A stretch of 64,000 bases of DNA from Paenibacillus sp. FSL K6-0276 (GCF_037977235.1 NZ_CP150276.1:2108001-2172000); one strand, 5' to 3'. Shown: positions 15,200 through 25,328, numbered from the stretch's first letter. The notes: a model not told the origin generated them from the letters alone. Program-made: numbers and translations.

Positions 15200-16447
15200 T
15201 TATAGTGAAGTTTTTTTGCTTCTTTTCTTGAAATAACGAATCGAATCTCGATTGGAATCCAATAAATGTTGTCCTAGAAAACCTATAAAGGCAAGAACAC
15301 TGAAGCCCACAGCTACCATATAAAAGGTGGGGCGTCCCGCATCTTGATAGATCATTCCACCAAATGTACCACTAAGAAGTCCAGCTGCACTTGACCACAC
15401 GACCGTATAGATTGCAAGACCGGTGGCCCGGAGCCGATCAGGAATAATCCGAGTGATATAACGGACAGATGTTACGAAAAAGACGCCGAATGATAGACTA
15501 TGCATGGCTTGAATCGCGATCATCGAGCCTGGATGATCAGCGAGCGACATTAGTAGGAAACGAAGGGCATACATGAGACTTGCTAAGGCCAGCAAGGGCA
15601 GTTCTTTAAATCTGTCGCCGTATCTGCCCAGTATAAATAATACAGGGATTTCACTGAGTGCCGAAGCGAGCAATGCCCAACCGATCACTTCCTCACCAGC
15701 GCCTAGTTGCTTTAAACTGATGGTGAGAAAAGCTTCGTTCATTCTATGGCCCAGCGCGAGTACAAAGACACATCCAAAAAACCATAGTACCTCTTTTTGC
15801 AACAGAATATCTTTAAGCCCGTGCTCTTTCTTGCCGGATTCAGCGGTAAGATCTTCCTGTTTGGGAAGCTCCGGAGCAGGCTTTTTGACATCCTTTAGTC
15901 CAATTGTAATTAGAAGCGCGATTATAATGATAATTATACACAAGGTAAGACTCCAAGTAGCCCCTAAAGCTCTTAGAGTGTAACCGACTGTTAAAGCAAA
16001 GAAGGAATAGCCTAATGAGCCAAATACGCGAATTGAAATGAAGTTTCGCCCGTGTCGTTCCGCAATTTTGATTGCCATTGTATCAGCAAGCGGAAAAACA
16101 GGGTAATAGAAGAAGTAGAAAAAGGACAAAATAAGCATAACGGTAGAAAATTCGGTAGCTCTGGCTAATAGAAGTCCGGTTACTAATTGACCCGCAAGTA
16201 AAATAAACATGATCTTTCGAATGGTACCTAGCTTATCACTTATCATACTCCAGAAGAGATTGGATAGGATGGAGATGAGGGGGCCAAGGGAATACAAGTA
16301 GCCCACCTGAGAACTGCTAAATCCTAGATGTGTGTAGAATAAAGGAAAGTATGATACTACAAGAACGCTGGTGCCATAAATCGTAAATAGAAAGGAACGC
16401 AGCCAGTTTTGATCACTGTAAGGGCTGCCGGTCCGTTTTAAAAACAT
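15200..16447 (-). CDS. MFS transporter (MFS_1-like, LacY/HCAT-type)
   Basis: 415 residues with about 12 hydrophobic segments in two halves, joined by a charged central loop (PAPELPKQEDLTAESGKKE). The N-terminal helix pattern, FFYFFYYPVFPLADTMAIKI and the SIRVFGSLGYSFFA block, resembles the LacY/3-phenylpropionate transporter-like branch (PF12832). The substrate cannot be told. The ATG at 16447 follows GAGGAG nine bases upstream. Single gene with its own terminator. Confidence 0.82.
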   Translation of the reverse strand: MFLKRTGSPYSDQNWLRSFLFTIYGTSVLVVSYFPLFYTHLGFSSSQVGYLYSLGPLISILSNLFWSMISDKLGTIRKIMFILLAGQLVTGLLLARATEFSTVMLILSFFYFFYYPVFPLADTMAIKIAERHGRNFISIRVFGSLGYSFFALTVGYTLRALGATWSLTLCIIIIIIALLITIGLKDVKKPAPELPKQEDLTAESGKKEHGLKDILLQKEVLWFFGCVFVLALGHRMNEAFLTISLKQLGAGEEVIGWALLASALSEIPVLFILGRYGDRFKELPLLALASLMYALRFLLMSLADHPGSMIAIQAMHSLSFGVFFVTSVRYITRIIPDRLRATGLAIYTVVWSSAAGLLSGTFGGMIYQDAGRPTFYMVAVGFSVLAFIGFLGQHLLDSNRDSIRYFKKRSKKTSL

Positions 16448-16597
16448 GAAATTGCACTCCTCTGAAATTGAAATACGCCTAGTATAGCATAAAGCAATAA
16501 GGAGAAGGACGTCATCTCAAAATGAGGGCTAAGTCTTTTCTTCTTGAATTGCGTTATTTCTGAATCTTTCATGATTTTACGAAAGTGATTTTGTTGT

Positions 16598-16627
16598 TTG
16601 TACAAATACGCCTGATCATATTATAAT
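16598..16627 (+). promoter_or_regulatory. Promoter of the terpene synthase gene
   Basis: TTGTAC (16598-16603), 18 bases, TATAAT (16622-16627), about 30 bases before the start codon. Confidence 0.6.
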
Positions 16628-16657
16628 AAGTGGTGATTTGGATAAGGAGACAACAAT

Positions 16658-17755
16658 GTGGAGGCACTATCATTGAGTGAATTAGAGCAAGGCCGTTACC
16701 TTAGCCCGCGTGGTCCATTAGGGCTTATGAACAGGGTCTATAAGTACGTGCTGCCTGAAGTGAGAGAATGTCTCCACTTCTGGCGCCAAGATGCGAATGG
16801 GATTCCCGATCCCGAGCTCCGGAAGCAAGCACTTGCCAGCATTGAGACGAAAGAGTTTCATTGCATAGGTGGAGGTATTTATGCCGCCGGCAATTTATCG
16901 ATGAGACATATACTTATTCCGCTTATTGTTGCTTATCAAACTATCAGTGATTATCTAGATAACTTATGTGATCGCAGTACTTCGCTTGATCCTGCAGATT
17001 TCAGGCTGCTGCATCAATCTATGCTGGATGCCATTGATCCAAACGCTGATCCTGTTAATTATTATGCGCTTCGTGATGAACAGAATGACGGTGGATATTT
17101 GTACAGGCTGGTTCGAAAATGCCAAGAGATGATCTCATTGTTGCCAGGTTATGCCGCTGCTGCAGCGGAGATCCGTGATTTGGCAGTGCTGTATACAGAT
17201 TTGCAGGTATATAAGCATATCCGCCCGGAGCTCAGGGAAATCGCCCTGAAGGAATGGTGGGAGCAGCAGGGAAGCCGTGCTCCGCATCTGCACTGGAACG
17301 AGTTTGCCGCTGCGACGGGCTCTACGTTAGGCGTATTCATGCTGTTTCTATCCGCTTGTGATCCGAAGCTAAGTAAATCTTCTTCGGAATCGATCCGTGC
17401 TGCGTACTTTCCACATGTGTGTGGTTTGCATATTATGCTGGATTATTTAATTGATCAGGAAGAGGACCGAGCAGGCGGTGATCTTAATTTCTGCAATTAT
17501 TATGACGACACGGATACGATGCTAAGTCGCATCGCTTCCATGGTTGAGTGGGCCCGGAAGGATGTACGTGATCTTCCAGAGTCATCCATGCATCGTATGG
17601 TGATTGAGGGATTGCTGGCACTTTATTTATCTGATCCGAAAGTTAGCGAACAGCGGGAAGTTCGCACTGTGTCTAAGAGCCTAATGAGAGGAAGTCCGCT
17701 TACCAGGCTGTTCTTCTTCGCTAATAGCCGCTGGATACGCAATCGTTTTCTGTAA
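16658..17755 (+). CDS. ytpB: Tetraprenyl-beta-curcumene synthase (YtpB/DUF2600 family)
   Basis: 365 residues. YtpB proteins cyclise tetraprenyl (C35) diphosphate to tetraprenyl-beta-curcumene, the precursor of sesquarterpenes found in spores and in stress-exposed Bacillus (established for B. subtilis YtpB). Family blocks include FHCIGGGIYA, the metal-binding-like DYLDN and a C-terminal DYLIDQEED segment. The start is GTG 16658 with AAGGAGA at 16644-16650; an ATG two bases earlier is out of frame. The downstream squalene/sesquarterpene cyclase is not in the window. Confidence 0.85.
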   Translation: MEALSLSELEQGRYLSPRGPLGLMNRVYKYVLPEVRECLHFWRQDANGIPDPELRKQALASIETKEFHCIGGGIYAAGNLSMRHILIPLIVAYQTISDYLDNLCDRSTSLDPADFRLLHQSMLDAIDPNADPVNYYALRDEQNDGGYLYRLVRKCQEMISLLPGYAAAAAEIRDLAVLYTDLQVYKHIRPELREIALKEWWEQQGSRAPHLHWNEFAAATGSTLGVFMLFLSACDPKLSKSSSESIRAAYFPHVCGLHIMLDYLIDQEEDRAGGDLNFCNYYDDTDTMLSRIASMVEWARKDVRDLPESSMHRMVIEGLLALYLSDPKVSEQREVRTVSKSLMRGSPLTRLFFFANSRWIRNRFL

Positions 17756-17821
17756 CATTATTGCGAAGCTTCACCTATAAGAGGGATGGGGCATTGCACA
17801 ACATTAAGGAGGAACAACAGA

Positions 17822-18793
17822 ATGTCAAAAATCAAAAAAATTGCAGTACTGACTAGTGGTGGAGATTCACAAGGTATGAACGCCGCTGTTCGTGCGGTTG
17901 TAAGAAGCGCACTTTATTTCGGTATCGAAGTCTATGGTGTGCAACGTGGATATCAAGGACTTCTGAATCGTGATATCTTCCCTATGGATCTTCGCAGTGT
18001 AGGCGACATTATTCAACGCGGAGGCACAATTCTGCAATCTGCAAGATGTCTGGAGTTCACAAAGCCAGAAGGTCAGCAAAAGGGCGCGGATATTCTTAAT
18101 GAAATGGGCATCGATGGCTTAGTTGTTATCGGTGGAGATGGTTCTTATAAAGGCGCTAATAAACTAAGTAAACTCGGTATCAAGACGATGGCTTTGCCGG
18201 GAACTATTGATAATGATATTTCCTACACGGACTACACCATTGGGTTTGATACAGCGGTTGGTGTCGTTGTAGACGCCATTAACAAGCTGCGTGACACTAT
18301 GTCCTCCCATGAGCGTTCTTCAATTGTAGAAGTTATGGGACGTCACTGTGGAGATATCGCGCTACATGCGGGTCTGGCTTCTGGAGCAGAAACGATTCTT
18401 GTACCAGAAATGCCATATGACTTGAATGAAGTTGCTGATCGGATGCGCGACAACTTTATCAGAGGTAAACGTCACAGTATCGTAATTGTTGCAGAGGGCG
18501 TAGGTAAAGGTGAAGATGTGGCACAAGCGCTGAAAGATCGTCATGCTTCCCTGGATGCACGTGTTACTGTACTTGGACATATTCAACGTGGAGGAACACC
18601 AACCCCTGGAGACCGGAACCTCGCTAGCCGTCTTGGCGATTTTGCCGTACGTAAGCTAATTGAAGGTGAATCCGATAAAGCCTGCGGTATCATCAAGGGT
18701 GAACTAGCCCTTACAGATATCGATCTTGTAGTGAATACGAAGAAGGACTTTGACGTAGAGTTGTACGAGCTTGCATCCCGTCTTTCTCAATAA
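17822..18793 (+). CDS. pfkA: ATP-dependent 6-phosphofructokinase
   Basis: Phosphorylates fructose-6-phosphate in glycolysis. 323 residues, normal for the bacterial tetramer. ATP site LTSGGDSQGMNAAVRA at the N-terminus, VIGGDGSYKGA, the catalytic block PGTIDNDISYTDYTIGFDTA, and the effector/substrate block EVMGRHCGDIAL. ATG 17822 follows AAGGAGG, and the product starts MSKIKKIAVLTSGG. In B. subtilis pfkA is followed by pyk; here it stands alone with a strong terminator 15 bases after the stop. Confidence 0.96.
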   Translation: MSKIKKIAVLTSGGDSQGMNAAVRAVVRSALYFGIEVYGVQRGYQGLLNRDIFPMDLRSVGDIIQRGGTILQSARCLEFTKPEGQQKGADILNEMGIDGLVVIGGDGSYKGANKLSKLGIKTMALPGTIDNDISYTDYTIGFDTAVGVVVDAINKLRDTMSSHERSSIVEVMGRHCGDIALHAGLASGAETILVPEMPYDLNEVADRMRDNFIRGKRHSIVIVAEGVGKGEDVAQALKDRHASLDARVTVLGHIQRGGTPTPGDRNLASRLGDFAVRKLIEGESDKACGIIKGELALTDIDLVVNTKKDFDVELYELASRLSQ

Positions 18794-18807
18794 TTAACTA
18801 CACATAC

Positions 18808-18848
18808 AAAAGGAACAGTTGCGAGATTCGCACTGTTCCTTTTTTTTG
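18808..18848 (+). terminator. Terminator of pfkA
   Basis: AAAAGGAACAG pairs with CTGTTCCTTTT, extended inside by TGCGA with TCGCA, followed by eight Ts. Confidence 0.92.
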
Positions 18849-18859
18849 TGTACTATTTA

Positions 18860-20236
18860 TTATTTATGATGTGGTTGAGCGTCTGCATATTGTGTGGCAT
18901 AACGACGTTGAACTTTGACAAGCCGAGACATGAGCAGTGTGGCGCCGATGGCAAGGCCGGTGATAAGTCCGATCCAATAACCGTATGCCCCTAAATCTGT
19001 GTAGGTCGCAAGCACATAACCAGTAGGAAGCCCTATAACCCAATAAGCTATAAAGCAAATAATGAAGGCGGGGTTAACATCCTTATATCCACGAAGTGCC
19101 CCTTGTGTAGGTGTGGCAATAGCATCAGAGATCTGGAAGAAGATCGCATAGATCAAGAAGTGCTGAATTAAAGAAATGACATCAGGCTCATCAGAGTATA
19201 AACCAGCTACATGGTGTCCAGCAAATAAGAGCAGGAGTGCTGTTGCCAGCGAGAGTATAGCCGCAAGTCCAATTCCCATTATGGCATATTGACGAGCATC
19301 CTTTTGTCTGCCAGATCCAGTCTCAAAGCCGACGAGAATGGTAAGGCTAATGCAGATACTGAGCGGAATCATATATAACGTTGTCGCAAAATTGATTGCG
19401 GCTTGATGAGCTGCAATCGTTACGGTATCGAACCGACTCATCAATAAGGTTACAGCGGAGAAGACCGCTGTTTCAAAAAAAATCGAGAAGCCGATAGGCA
19501 CACCGATCTTTAGTAGGTCTTTGAAGCTTTTTAGCGATATAAAGTAGAACTTTCGAAAGATTCTAAGATTTACAAATGGTTCGGATCGATAAATGAAGAG
19601 CAGGGCGACCGAAAATATTACCCAGTAGGTGATGGCTGAAGCCACACCAGCTCCAACACCGCCAAGACGAGGGAATCCGAATTTCCCGAAGATCAGCAAG
19701 TAGTTCAAGCCAACATTGACGGGCAGAGCTATTAGTGTGATAAACATGGACACGCGTGTTTGCCCCAGAGCGTCTATACAACTACGGAGAACCGTATATC
19801 CAAACAATGGGATAATTCCGAAGGAGATAGCGCTAAGAAAACGGAATGCAACATCTCTTACAGTCGGCTCCAAATTCATAAAATTAAGGATAGGTGACAA
19901 GGCGAGGCTGCCGATTAGTAAAACAATTACAGAGACGATCAGTGATAACCAGATTCCCTGTGTGACTTGATAGGCTACATCCTTATCCTTCTTGCTTCCA
20001 ATGAGCTGGGAGACAATGGGGGTGATCCCCATAAGAATCCCGCTTAAACCCGTTTGGATAGGAATCCAGAGACTGGTCCCTATTGCGACACCTGCCAGAT
20101 CGGCTGTACCAAATTTACCCGACATGTTTGTATCAAAGAAGGTTATGGCTGATAAAGCAATCTGTGTAACTAGAATTGGAAATAAAATATGAAAAAATTG
20201 TCCTGCTTTTTGTTTTAAAGAGGTGGTTTGTATCAT
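18860..20236 (-). CDS. MATE family efflux transporter (NorM-like)
   Basis: 458 residues with about 12 membrane helices. The MATE pattern is clear at ILVTQIALSAITFFDTNMSG, SQLIGSKKDKDVAYQ, GVPIGFSIFFETAVFSA and the repeated second-half SGRQKDARQYA loop. Such proteins export cationic drugs by Na+ or H+ antiport. The start chosen is ATG 20236 (MIQTTSLKQKAG) with GAGG eight bases upstream; longer in-frame starts up to 20299 lack a site. The next minus-strand gene ends in a terminator just upstream, so it has its own promoter. Confidence 0.87.
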   Translation of the reverse strand: MIQTTSLKQKAGQFFHILFPILVTQIALSAITFFDTNMSGKFGTADLAGVAIGTSLWIPIQTGLSGILMGITPIVSQLIGSKKDKDVAYQVTQGIWLSLIVSVIVLLIGSLALSPILNFMNLEPTVRDVAFRFLSAISFGIIPLFGYTVLRSCIDALGQTRVSMFITLIALPVNVGLNYLLIFGKFGFPRLGGVGAGVASAITYWVIFSVALLFIYRSEPFVNLRIFRKFYFISLKSFKDLLKIGVPIGFSIFFETAVFSAVTLLMSRFDTVTIAAHQAAINFATTLYMIPLSICISLTILVGFETGSGRQKDARQYAIMGIGLAAILSLATALLLLFAGHHVAGLYSDEPDVISLIQHFLIYAIFFQISDAIATPTQGALRGYKDVNPAFIICFIAYWVIGLPTGYVLATYTDLGAYGYWIGLITGLAIGATLLMSRLVKVQRRYATQYADAQPHHK

Positions 20237-20301
20237 AGTTCTTTGCCTCATTCTTTGTTGGTTTTCAATGATTACGGCAAAAGTTCCTTTTCTCTCCATT
20301 A

Positions 20302-20327
20302 AAAGACCCGGCAGACGCCGGGTCTTT
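20302..20327 (-). terminator. Terminator of the DUF4015 gene
   Basis: Perfect 11-bp stem AAAGACCCGGC / GCCGGGTCTTT with a 4-nt loop. On the minus strand it runs into TTTT. Confidence 0.85.
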
Positions 20328-20357
20328 ATCTAAATATAAGAATAAGGGCTGTAAACA

Positions 20358-21566
20358 TTATTTCTCATAATCGACGTCGGCGGTATAGCGATTATTGGCG
20401 TTCCAGAGTAGAAACTCCTCCACATTTTCATCTTTTAAAGCGCGGATTTGATCTTCCACCTGTTTTTTGCCGTATTTAATATAATGACCGCTTCCGAGCC
20501 AGCTTGCTGTAAAGTCTTGAATCCAAGGACGAATAACGGGTTTGTAGCTGCCGAGTGGATCAAGCTTCTTATGTGTATCAACCATGGAGCCTTTGATGGT
20601 AGCATATGGATCTAAGTCAGGCTCTTTCACTCCAAACCATCCAGTTGAATAATGACTTGGATATATCATCGGACTGATGACATCCACATTCTTGGAGATT
20701 TTAACAAAGTCTTGTCCAATGCCTTCAGCAGGGGCAGATGCAGCATATCCAAAAATATCTACGGATACACGAACACCTAGTGGAGCAAGCTCTGCTTTGG
20801 CATATTTCACAAAATTAGAAATGATATCTACGCGAGAATCGCTGGATTTAGTGTATTTAAGTGTATCTGAACGTTTTTCGAATCCTTCAGGAAAGCGCAC
20901 GTAGTCGAATTGAATTTCTTTAAAGCCGAGTTTAACAGCTTCTTTGGCAATATCGACATTGTATTTCCAGACATCTTCATTATAAGGGTTAACAAAACTA
21001 TCGCCGCCTTTATTCTTCCAAACTGAGCCGTCTGCATTAACAAAGGATAATTGCGTATTCTTTTTGGCGAGTATAGAGTCCTTAAAGACAACAATTCGAG
21101 CAATAGGATAAACATCATGTTTGTTCAATCTTTCCATCAGTTTGTTGATATCGCCAATAAAGGGCTGAGGGTTACCCAGTTTCTGAAGTTCTGGATTATC
21201 GGTCTTATACGTGATATAACCAGCATCATCCTTAATATCGATGACCATAGAATTTAGTTCAGTCTGGTCGAGCAAAGAAAGAAGCTTTTCCATTCGTTCT
21301 CCACCTGCACTGTATGCGGTAACATAGATGCCTTTTACTTTCGGTGCACCTGGCTGAGGATCTGCGTGTAACATACTTTGTGAGTCGTTTGTCTCAGATG
21401 TAGCATTTGGAGCTGGGGTAGTAACATTTGAATTATTGTTTTGCCCAGCAATAATGGGGGGATTCATGGCGGACTTCAATACGATTGCCACTTCAGCGTC
21501 ATGTTGGTTCTGTTGCACCCCTACACTTCCCAAGGCCATCATCAGTAGAGCCCAGGTGATGTTCAT
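20358..21566 (-). CDS. DUF4015 putative glycoside hydrolase-like secreted protein
   Basis: 402 residues. A hydrophobic N-terminus (WALLMMALGSVGV) suggests export or anchoring. It is followed by a low-complexity Asn/Thr/Pro segment of about 40 residues, then a TIM-barrel-like domain. Family blocks: VKGIYVTAYSAG, MVIDIKDDAGYITY, PIARIVVFKD, FNPYNEDVW-like (here VNPYNEDVWKYN), IQFDYVRFPEG and VISPMIYPSHY. This matches DUF4015 (PF13200), predicted glycoside hydrolases with no proven substrate. GGGAGAG precedes the ATG at 21566. Confidence 0.78.
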   Translation of the reverse strand: MNITWALLMMALGSVGVQQNQHDAEVAIVLKSAMNPPIIAGQNNNSNVTTPAPNATSETNDSQSMLHADPQPGAPKVKGIYVTAYSAGGERMEKLLSLLDQTELNSMVIDIKDDAGYITYKTDNPELQKLGNPQPFIGDINKLMERLNKHDVYPIARIVVFKDSILAKKNTQLSFVNADGSVWKNKGGDSFVNPYNEDVWKYNVDIAKEAVKLGFKEIQFDYVRFPEGFEKRSDTLKYTKSSDSRVDIISNFVKYAKAELAPLGVRVSVDIFGYAASAPAEGIGQDFVKISKNVDVISPMIYPSHYSTGWFGVKEPDLDPYATIKGSMVDTHKKLDPLGSYKPVIRPWIQDFTASWLGSGHYIKYGKKQVEDQIRALKDENVEEFLLWNANNRYTADVDYEK

Positions 21567-21710
21567 TCGTATTCTCTCCCTTTATGTACTTTCCCTAAAT
21601 TATAAAAAGAACGGCTGCTCCCCAAAAGAACAATGTTGGCTCAGATGGGGTCTGAAAAACCATCCTTGTTGTTTATAACCGGGACGCACAGATTCTAAAC
21701 GTTTTGATTA

Positions 21711-21760
21711 AAAAGTAAATGCCGCCTTAAATCGGCAACATGGCCGAACCTAAGGCGGCA
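21711..21760 (-). terminator. Terminator of the 64-aa gene
   Basis: Outer stem TGCCGCCTTA (21720-21729) with TAAGGCGGCA (21751-21760), inner stem TCGGC with GCCGA. The minus strand continues into an A/T-rich tract ending in five Ts. Confidence 0.8.
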
Positions 21761-21787
21761 ACTATCAAGACTTCTCTTGCGGCTTAC

Positions 21788-21982
21788 TCATTGAAGATAC
21801 GCAGAATTCTGATGTTCACAGATACTGTAATGGATGATATCCATGGCATCTGCAGGGTCTAGAATACTAAGCCCGTCACGCAGAACGATTACGGAATTTA
21901 ATTCGTTCTGTTTGAGAAACGGCATCATATCAGGATACCACCTCATGACGATTGCTGACAGCTTTACCGTTTCCATTTCCAC
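21788..21982 (-). CDS. Small hypothetical protein (64 aa)
   Basis: Begins with GTG at 21982 after AAAGGGTGA and reads MEMETVKLSAIVMRWYPDMM. The middle is LKQNELNSVIVLRDGLSILD; no membrane segment. Not recognised. A dedicated terminator directly downstream and a plausible ribosome binding site support it as real. A longer ATG version from 22033 is possible but has a weaker site. Confidence 0.55.
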   Translation of the reverse strand: MEMETVKLSAIVMRWYPDMMPFLKQNELNSVIVLRDGLSILDPADAMDIIHYSICEHQNSAYLQ

Positions 21983-22166
21983 AAAAATCACCCTTTCCTT
22001 TTTCGATAGGTCTGAATGGAATTCAGTGTTCATCGGAAAACGAAGTGCTTGGAAAAAAGAGGGGTAAATCTCAATCTTTATGAAATTGTTAGGGTTCTGC
22101 CTGATTATAATATATCACAATTCTGTGATTGGTGCATTTTCCAATTAAAGGACTTTCATTACCGAA

Positions 22167-22988
22167 TTATCTTTTTCGGAAGGAACCCATAACGCCGACC
22201 GTTTCGACAATATTTACAAAAGCTTGAGGATCTGTCGTGCGGATAATACGTTGCAGCTCAGCAAGTTCGTAGCGGGTTGTTACTGTCATTAGCATATCCT
22301 TTTCAACAAGAGAATAAGCGCCTTCTGTTTTAATCTTTGTGACACCACGCTGAAGTCCTATTAGATGCTGAAGGAGCTCGTCTGTACGATTTGTTACTAT
22401 ATATACGGTTACCTTTAAATGGCTGATATGAATCATGTCCAGTACCTTACCGGTTACGTATATAGATACCATCGATGCAAGTGCCAAGTTCCAGTTGTTA
22501 TCAAAATATGCTGCGGCTAGGATAACGAGTCCATTTAAGCTTACCATCACATTTCCAACTGGGAAATCACGGAATTTAGTGATGATTGAACCCAGAATAT
22601 CAAAACCTCCGGATGAACCACCTGCGCGGAAGGAAAAACCACAGCCGATACCGACCAACACTCCGCCGAATACAGAAGAAAGCAGCATATCAGTGGCTAC
22701 CAGATATTCTGGAATGATCGTCATGAACCAGGTTGTTGCCACAACGGATAACATGCTTAGCATAATAAATCTCCGACCCAGCTGGAACCAACCAGCTACA
22801 AGTAGAGGGATATTAAAGAGAAAGTATAACAAGCTTATGTTTATTGGAGTAAAGTAACCCACTAACATGGAAAGCCCAGATACTCCTCCGCTGAGTAAGC
22901 GATGAGGGATCAGAAAAAGATTAAATCCACTGGCAATCAGCGCTGCTCCAAAAATAACTGCAATACAATTCCAAATCTGTCTTAACAA
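22167..22988 (-). CDS. YitT family protein (DUF161 + DUF2179)
   Basis: 273 residues. Five or six membrane helices fill the first ~190 residues, with the family glycine-rich blocks LSGGVSGLSMLVGY and GCGFSFRAGGSSGGFDILG. A soluble C-terminal DUF2179 domain of about 80 residues follows (KVTVYIVTNRTDELLQHLI, then EKDMLMTVTTRYEL). Function of the family is not established. Single gene on the minus strand, divergent from the DEAD-box gene. Confidence 0.85.
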   Translation of the reverse strand: MLRQIWNCIAVIFGAALIASGFNLFLIPHRLLSGGVSGLSMLVGYFTPINISLLYFLFNIPLLVAGWFQLGRRFIMLSMLSVVATTWFMTIIPEYLVATDMLLSSVFGGVLVGIGCGFSFRAGGSSGGFDILGSIITKFRDFPVGNVMVSLNGLVILAAAYFDNNWNLALASMVSIYVTGKVLDMIHISHLKVTVYIVTNRTDELLQHLIGLQRGVTKIKTEGAYSLVEKDMLMTVTTRYELAELQRIIRTTDPQAFVNIVETVGVMGSFRKR

Positions 22989-23077
22989 GCAAATCCACCT
23001 CTATAAATAAATTTAAAATAAACCATGAAAGCAATGAAAAGAAAGGAACCCACTGGTATTCCTACTTAGAGTTGTGA

Positions 23078-23320
23078 TATAATGTATAGGATATTCTTGA
23101 GTAGGACGTTACAATGGTATTTTTGCATTGCATCGGATGTAAAGCTACAGTTGCTCAGGTACAATGAAGTACCTGATGATAGGGAGGCTTTTCGTCCCAA
23201 AAGCGCTATATCATGCATGAAATAAGAGCATGATTGGACAGCATATAAATGTGTTTACCGCTACTTAAGAATACAGACAAGCATGTGGAATGTCCACTGT
23301 ATAGAAGGAGCATGAATAAT
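23078..23320 (+). promoter_or_regulatory. Promoter and long structured leader of the DEAD-box gene
   Basis: TGATATAAT (TATAAT at 23078-23083) is an extended -10, which leaves a leader of roughly 230 nt. Three hairpins are visible: CAGGTAC/GTACCTG (23155-23175), GGGA/TCCC around 23181-23197, and ATCATGC/GCATGAT (from about 23210 to 23235). An in-frame ATG at 23249 inside the leader has no ribosome binding site. No other gene is seen between 22989 and 23320. Confidence 0.55.
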
Positions 23321-24973
23321 TTGAAAACATTCGCAGAATTTGGCTTGGAGCCAAAAGTGCTACAAGCAATCACAGAGTTAGGATTTGAGGAGGCAACACC
23401 GATACAGGAGCAGTCAATTCCATTGGCATTGACTGGGTCGGATCTGATCGGTCAAGCACAGACTGGTACTGGTAAGACTGCTGCTTTTGGTATCCCCCTC
23501 ATCTCAAAGATTAATCGCGAAGACGAAAAAATCCTGGCACTAATTATGGCACCAACACGTGAGTTGGCCATTCAAGTATCAGAAGAAATCGGTAAGCTAA
23601 GCCGTTTTAAAGGTCTTCGTTCGTTGGCAATTTATGGCGGACAAGATATTGGTCGCCAAATCCGTGGTCTAAAGAAGAAACCACAAATCATTATTGGTAC
23701 ACCAGGACGTTTGCTTGACCATATCAACCGTAAAACCATTCGCTTGGATGATGTTCAAACTGTTGTATTGGATGAAGCAGATGAAATGCTGGATATGGGC
23801 TTTATGGAAGATATTCAGACGATCCTCAAACTCGTTCCTGAAGAGCGTCAAACTATGTTGTTCTCGGCTACAATGCCTCCAAACATTCAACGTCTTGCAC
23901 AGCAATTCCTGAACAACCCGCAACATGTCTCCGTTATTCCGAAACAAATCAGTGCTCCGCTGATTGATCAAGCGTATGTTGAAGTACCTGAACGTCAAAA
24001 GTTCGAAGCGCTTAGCCGTTTGATTGATATGGAATCTCCTGAGCTTGCTATCGTATTCGGACGTACGAAACGCCGGGTTGATGAGCTTGCAGAAGCTTTG
24101 CAAAAACGTGGATACTCTGCTGATGGATTGCATGGTGACTTGTCACAGAACCAACGTGATGCAGTAATGCGTAAATTCCGCGATGGCAGCATTGATGTGC
24201 TGGTAGCTACTGACGTAGCGGCTCGTGGTCTGGACGTATCAGGCGTTACACACGTAATTAACTTTGACTTGCCACAAGATCCAGAAAGCTATGTACACCG
24301 TATCGGTCGTACAGGTCGCGCTGGTAAAGAAGGTACAGCTTGGTCTTTCGTTACTCCACGCGAAATGGATCATCTGCATTTGATCGAACGCGTTACTCGT
24401 CACCGTATTACTCGTAAACCATTGCCAACTATGGCTGAGGCTATTGAAGGTAAACAACGCGTAACAGCAGAGCGTTTGCTTGAGATGGTTGAGAGCGGTG
24501 AATTGAACGAGTACAAAGGTATTTCTATTCAGTTGCTTGAGCAATATGATTCCGTTCAATTGCTGTCGGCTGCAATGAAGCTTTTGACTGGTGATAAGAA
24601 GGATTCCGCAATTGAATTGACTCCTGAAGATCCAATCCGTGCTAAACGTCGTGGTGGTAAGAACGACATTCGCAGCGGCCGCAAACCTAATGGTGGGTAT
24701 GGCGGAAACCGTGGGACTTCCGGTGGCAGCACTGGTGGATACCGTGGTAATCGCGACAACAACGGTGGTGGTAGTCGTGGTGGATACAGCAGCGGTGGCA
24801 GTGGCAGTAACTATGGTAGCGGCAGTGGCGGTTATGGCGGCGGCTATAAAGGCAACCGTGATGGAGCAAGCCGTGACGGTGGTGCGAACCGTAGTAGCGC
24901 TGATCGCAAGCCATCTACTCGTCCAAGCAGCACAAGCACACGTCCAGCAAAACGTGAAGATTTCGATAATTAA
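23321..24973 (+). CDS. DEAD-box ATP-dependent RNA helicase (CshA/DeaD-like)
   Basis: 550 residues. Motifs in order: Q motif [12 protein letters not shown], Walker [65 protein letters not shown] and [10 protein letters not shown]. The last ~100 residues are a Gly/Arg/Ser/Asn-rich tail, typical for RNA binding and RNP or degradosome association. TTG 23321 is preferred: AAGGAG at 23305-23310 is ten bases before it but only one base from ATG 23312, and the product then starts [12 protein letters not shown] like CshA. The long leader suggests cold or growth control. Confidence 0.92.
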   Translation: MKTFAEFGLEPKVLQAITELGFEEATPIQEQSIPLALTGSDLIGQAQTGTGKTAAFGIPLISKINREDEKILALIMAPTRELAIQVSEEIGKLSRFKGLRSLAIYGGQDIGRQIRGLKKKPQIIIGTPGRLLDHINRKTIRLDDVQTVVLDEADEMLDMGFMEDIQTILKLVPEERQTMLFSATMPPNIQRLAQQFLNNPQHVSVIPKQISAPLIDQAYVEVPERQKFEALSRLIDMESPELAIVFGRTKRRVDELAEALQKRGYSADGLHGDLSQNQRDAVMRKFRDGSIDVLVATDVAARGLDVSGVTHVINFDLPQDPESYVHRIGRTGRAGKEGTAWSFVTPREMDHLHLIERVTRHRITRKPLPTMAEAIEGKQRVTAERLLEMVESGELNEYKGISIQLLEQYDSVQLLSAAMKLLTGDKKDSAIELTPEDPIRAKRRGGKNDIRSGRKPNGGYGGNRGTSGGSTGGYRGNRDNNGGGSRGGYSSGGSGSNYGSGSGGYGGGYKGNRDGASRDGGANRSSADRKPSTRPSSTSTRPAKREDFDN

Positions 24974-25014
24974 TACCTGATCAGAACCCGAGGGTGATGA
25001 TTTACCAAAATACC

Positions 25015-25055
25015 AAGAAGACGAGATACCGAATAGCGGTTCTCGTCTTCTTTTT
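25015..25055 (+). terminator. Terminator of the DEAD-box gene
   Basis: AAGAAGACGAGA pairs perfectly with TCTCGTCTTCTT, inner ACCG with CGGT, then a T run. The rest of the gap to 25328 shows no further feature I can support. Confidence 0.9.
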
Positions 25056-25328
25056 GTTGAAATATTAGGATGTTTATTGAGTTAGCGGTTTATACGAAAG
25101 TACGAGTGATGATAACGAGCAGGATGAACAATACGAGGATCGTGCCAGTTCTCCTTTAGAATGAGGTGATTTTGGCAATTTTTATACTTTAAATCCCAAT
25201 ATATGGACTTTGTAGACTTAATGTATAGACGATGACCTAGAATTCAGAAAGTTGGGCTATGGAAAAGAGGAGGGCAAATGAGGTATAGTTAAGATAAGTA
25301 GTATGCAAGAGACAGAGGAGGAAGGGAA

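Noticed and set aside
20332..20350. AAATATAAGAATAAG, similar to the start of the two-hairpin repeat
   Set aside because: Only the first ~11 bases match and there are no paired arms, so it is not counted as a fifth copy.
23249..23320. In-frame N-terminal extension of the DEAD-box protein
   Set aside because: No ribosome binding site before ATG 23249, and the extension does not match helicase N-termini; AAGGAG fits TTG 23321.
24639..24980. Overlapping 113-codon ORF in the tail of the helicase gene
   Set aside because: Product of the Gly-rich repeat read in another frame (Val/Ala-rich); no start signal.
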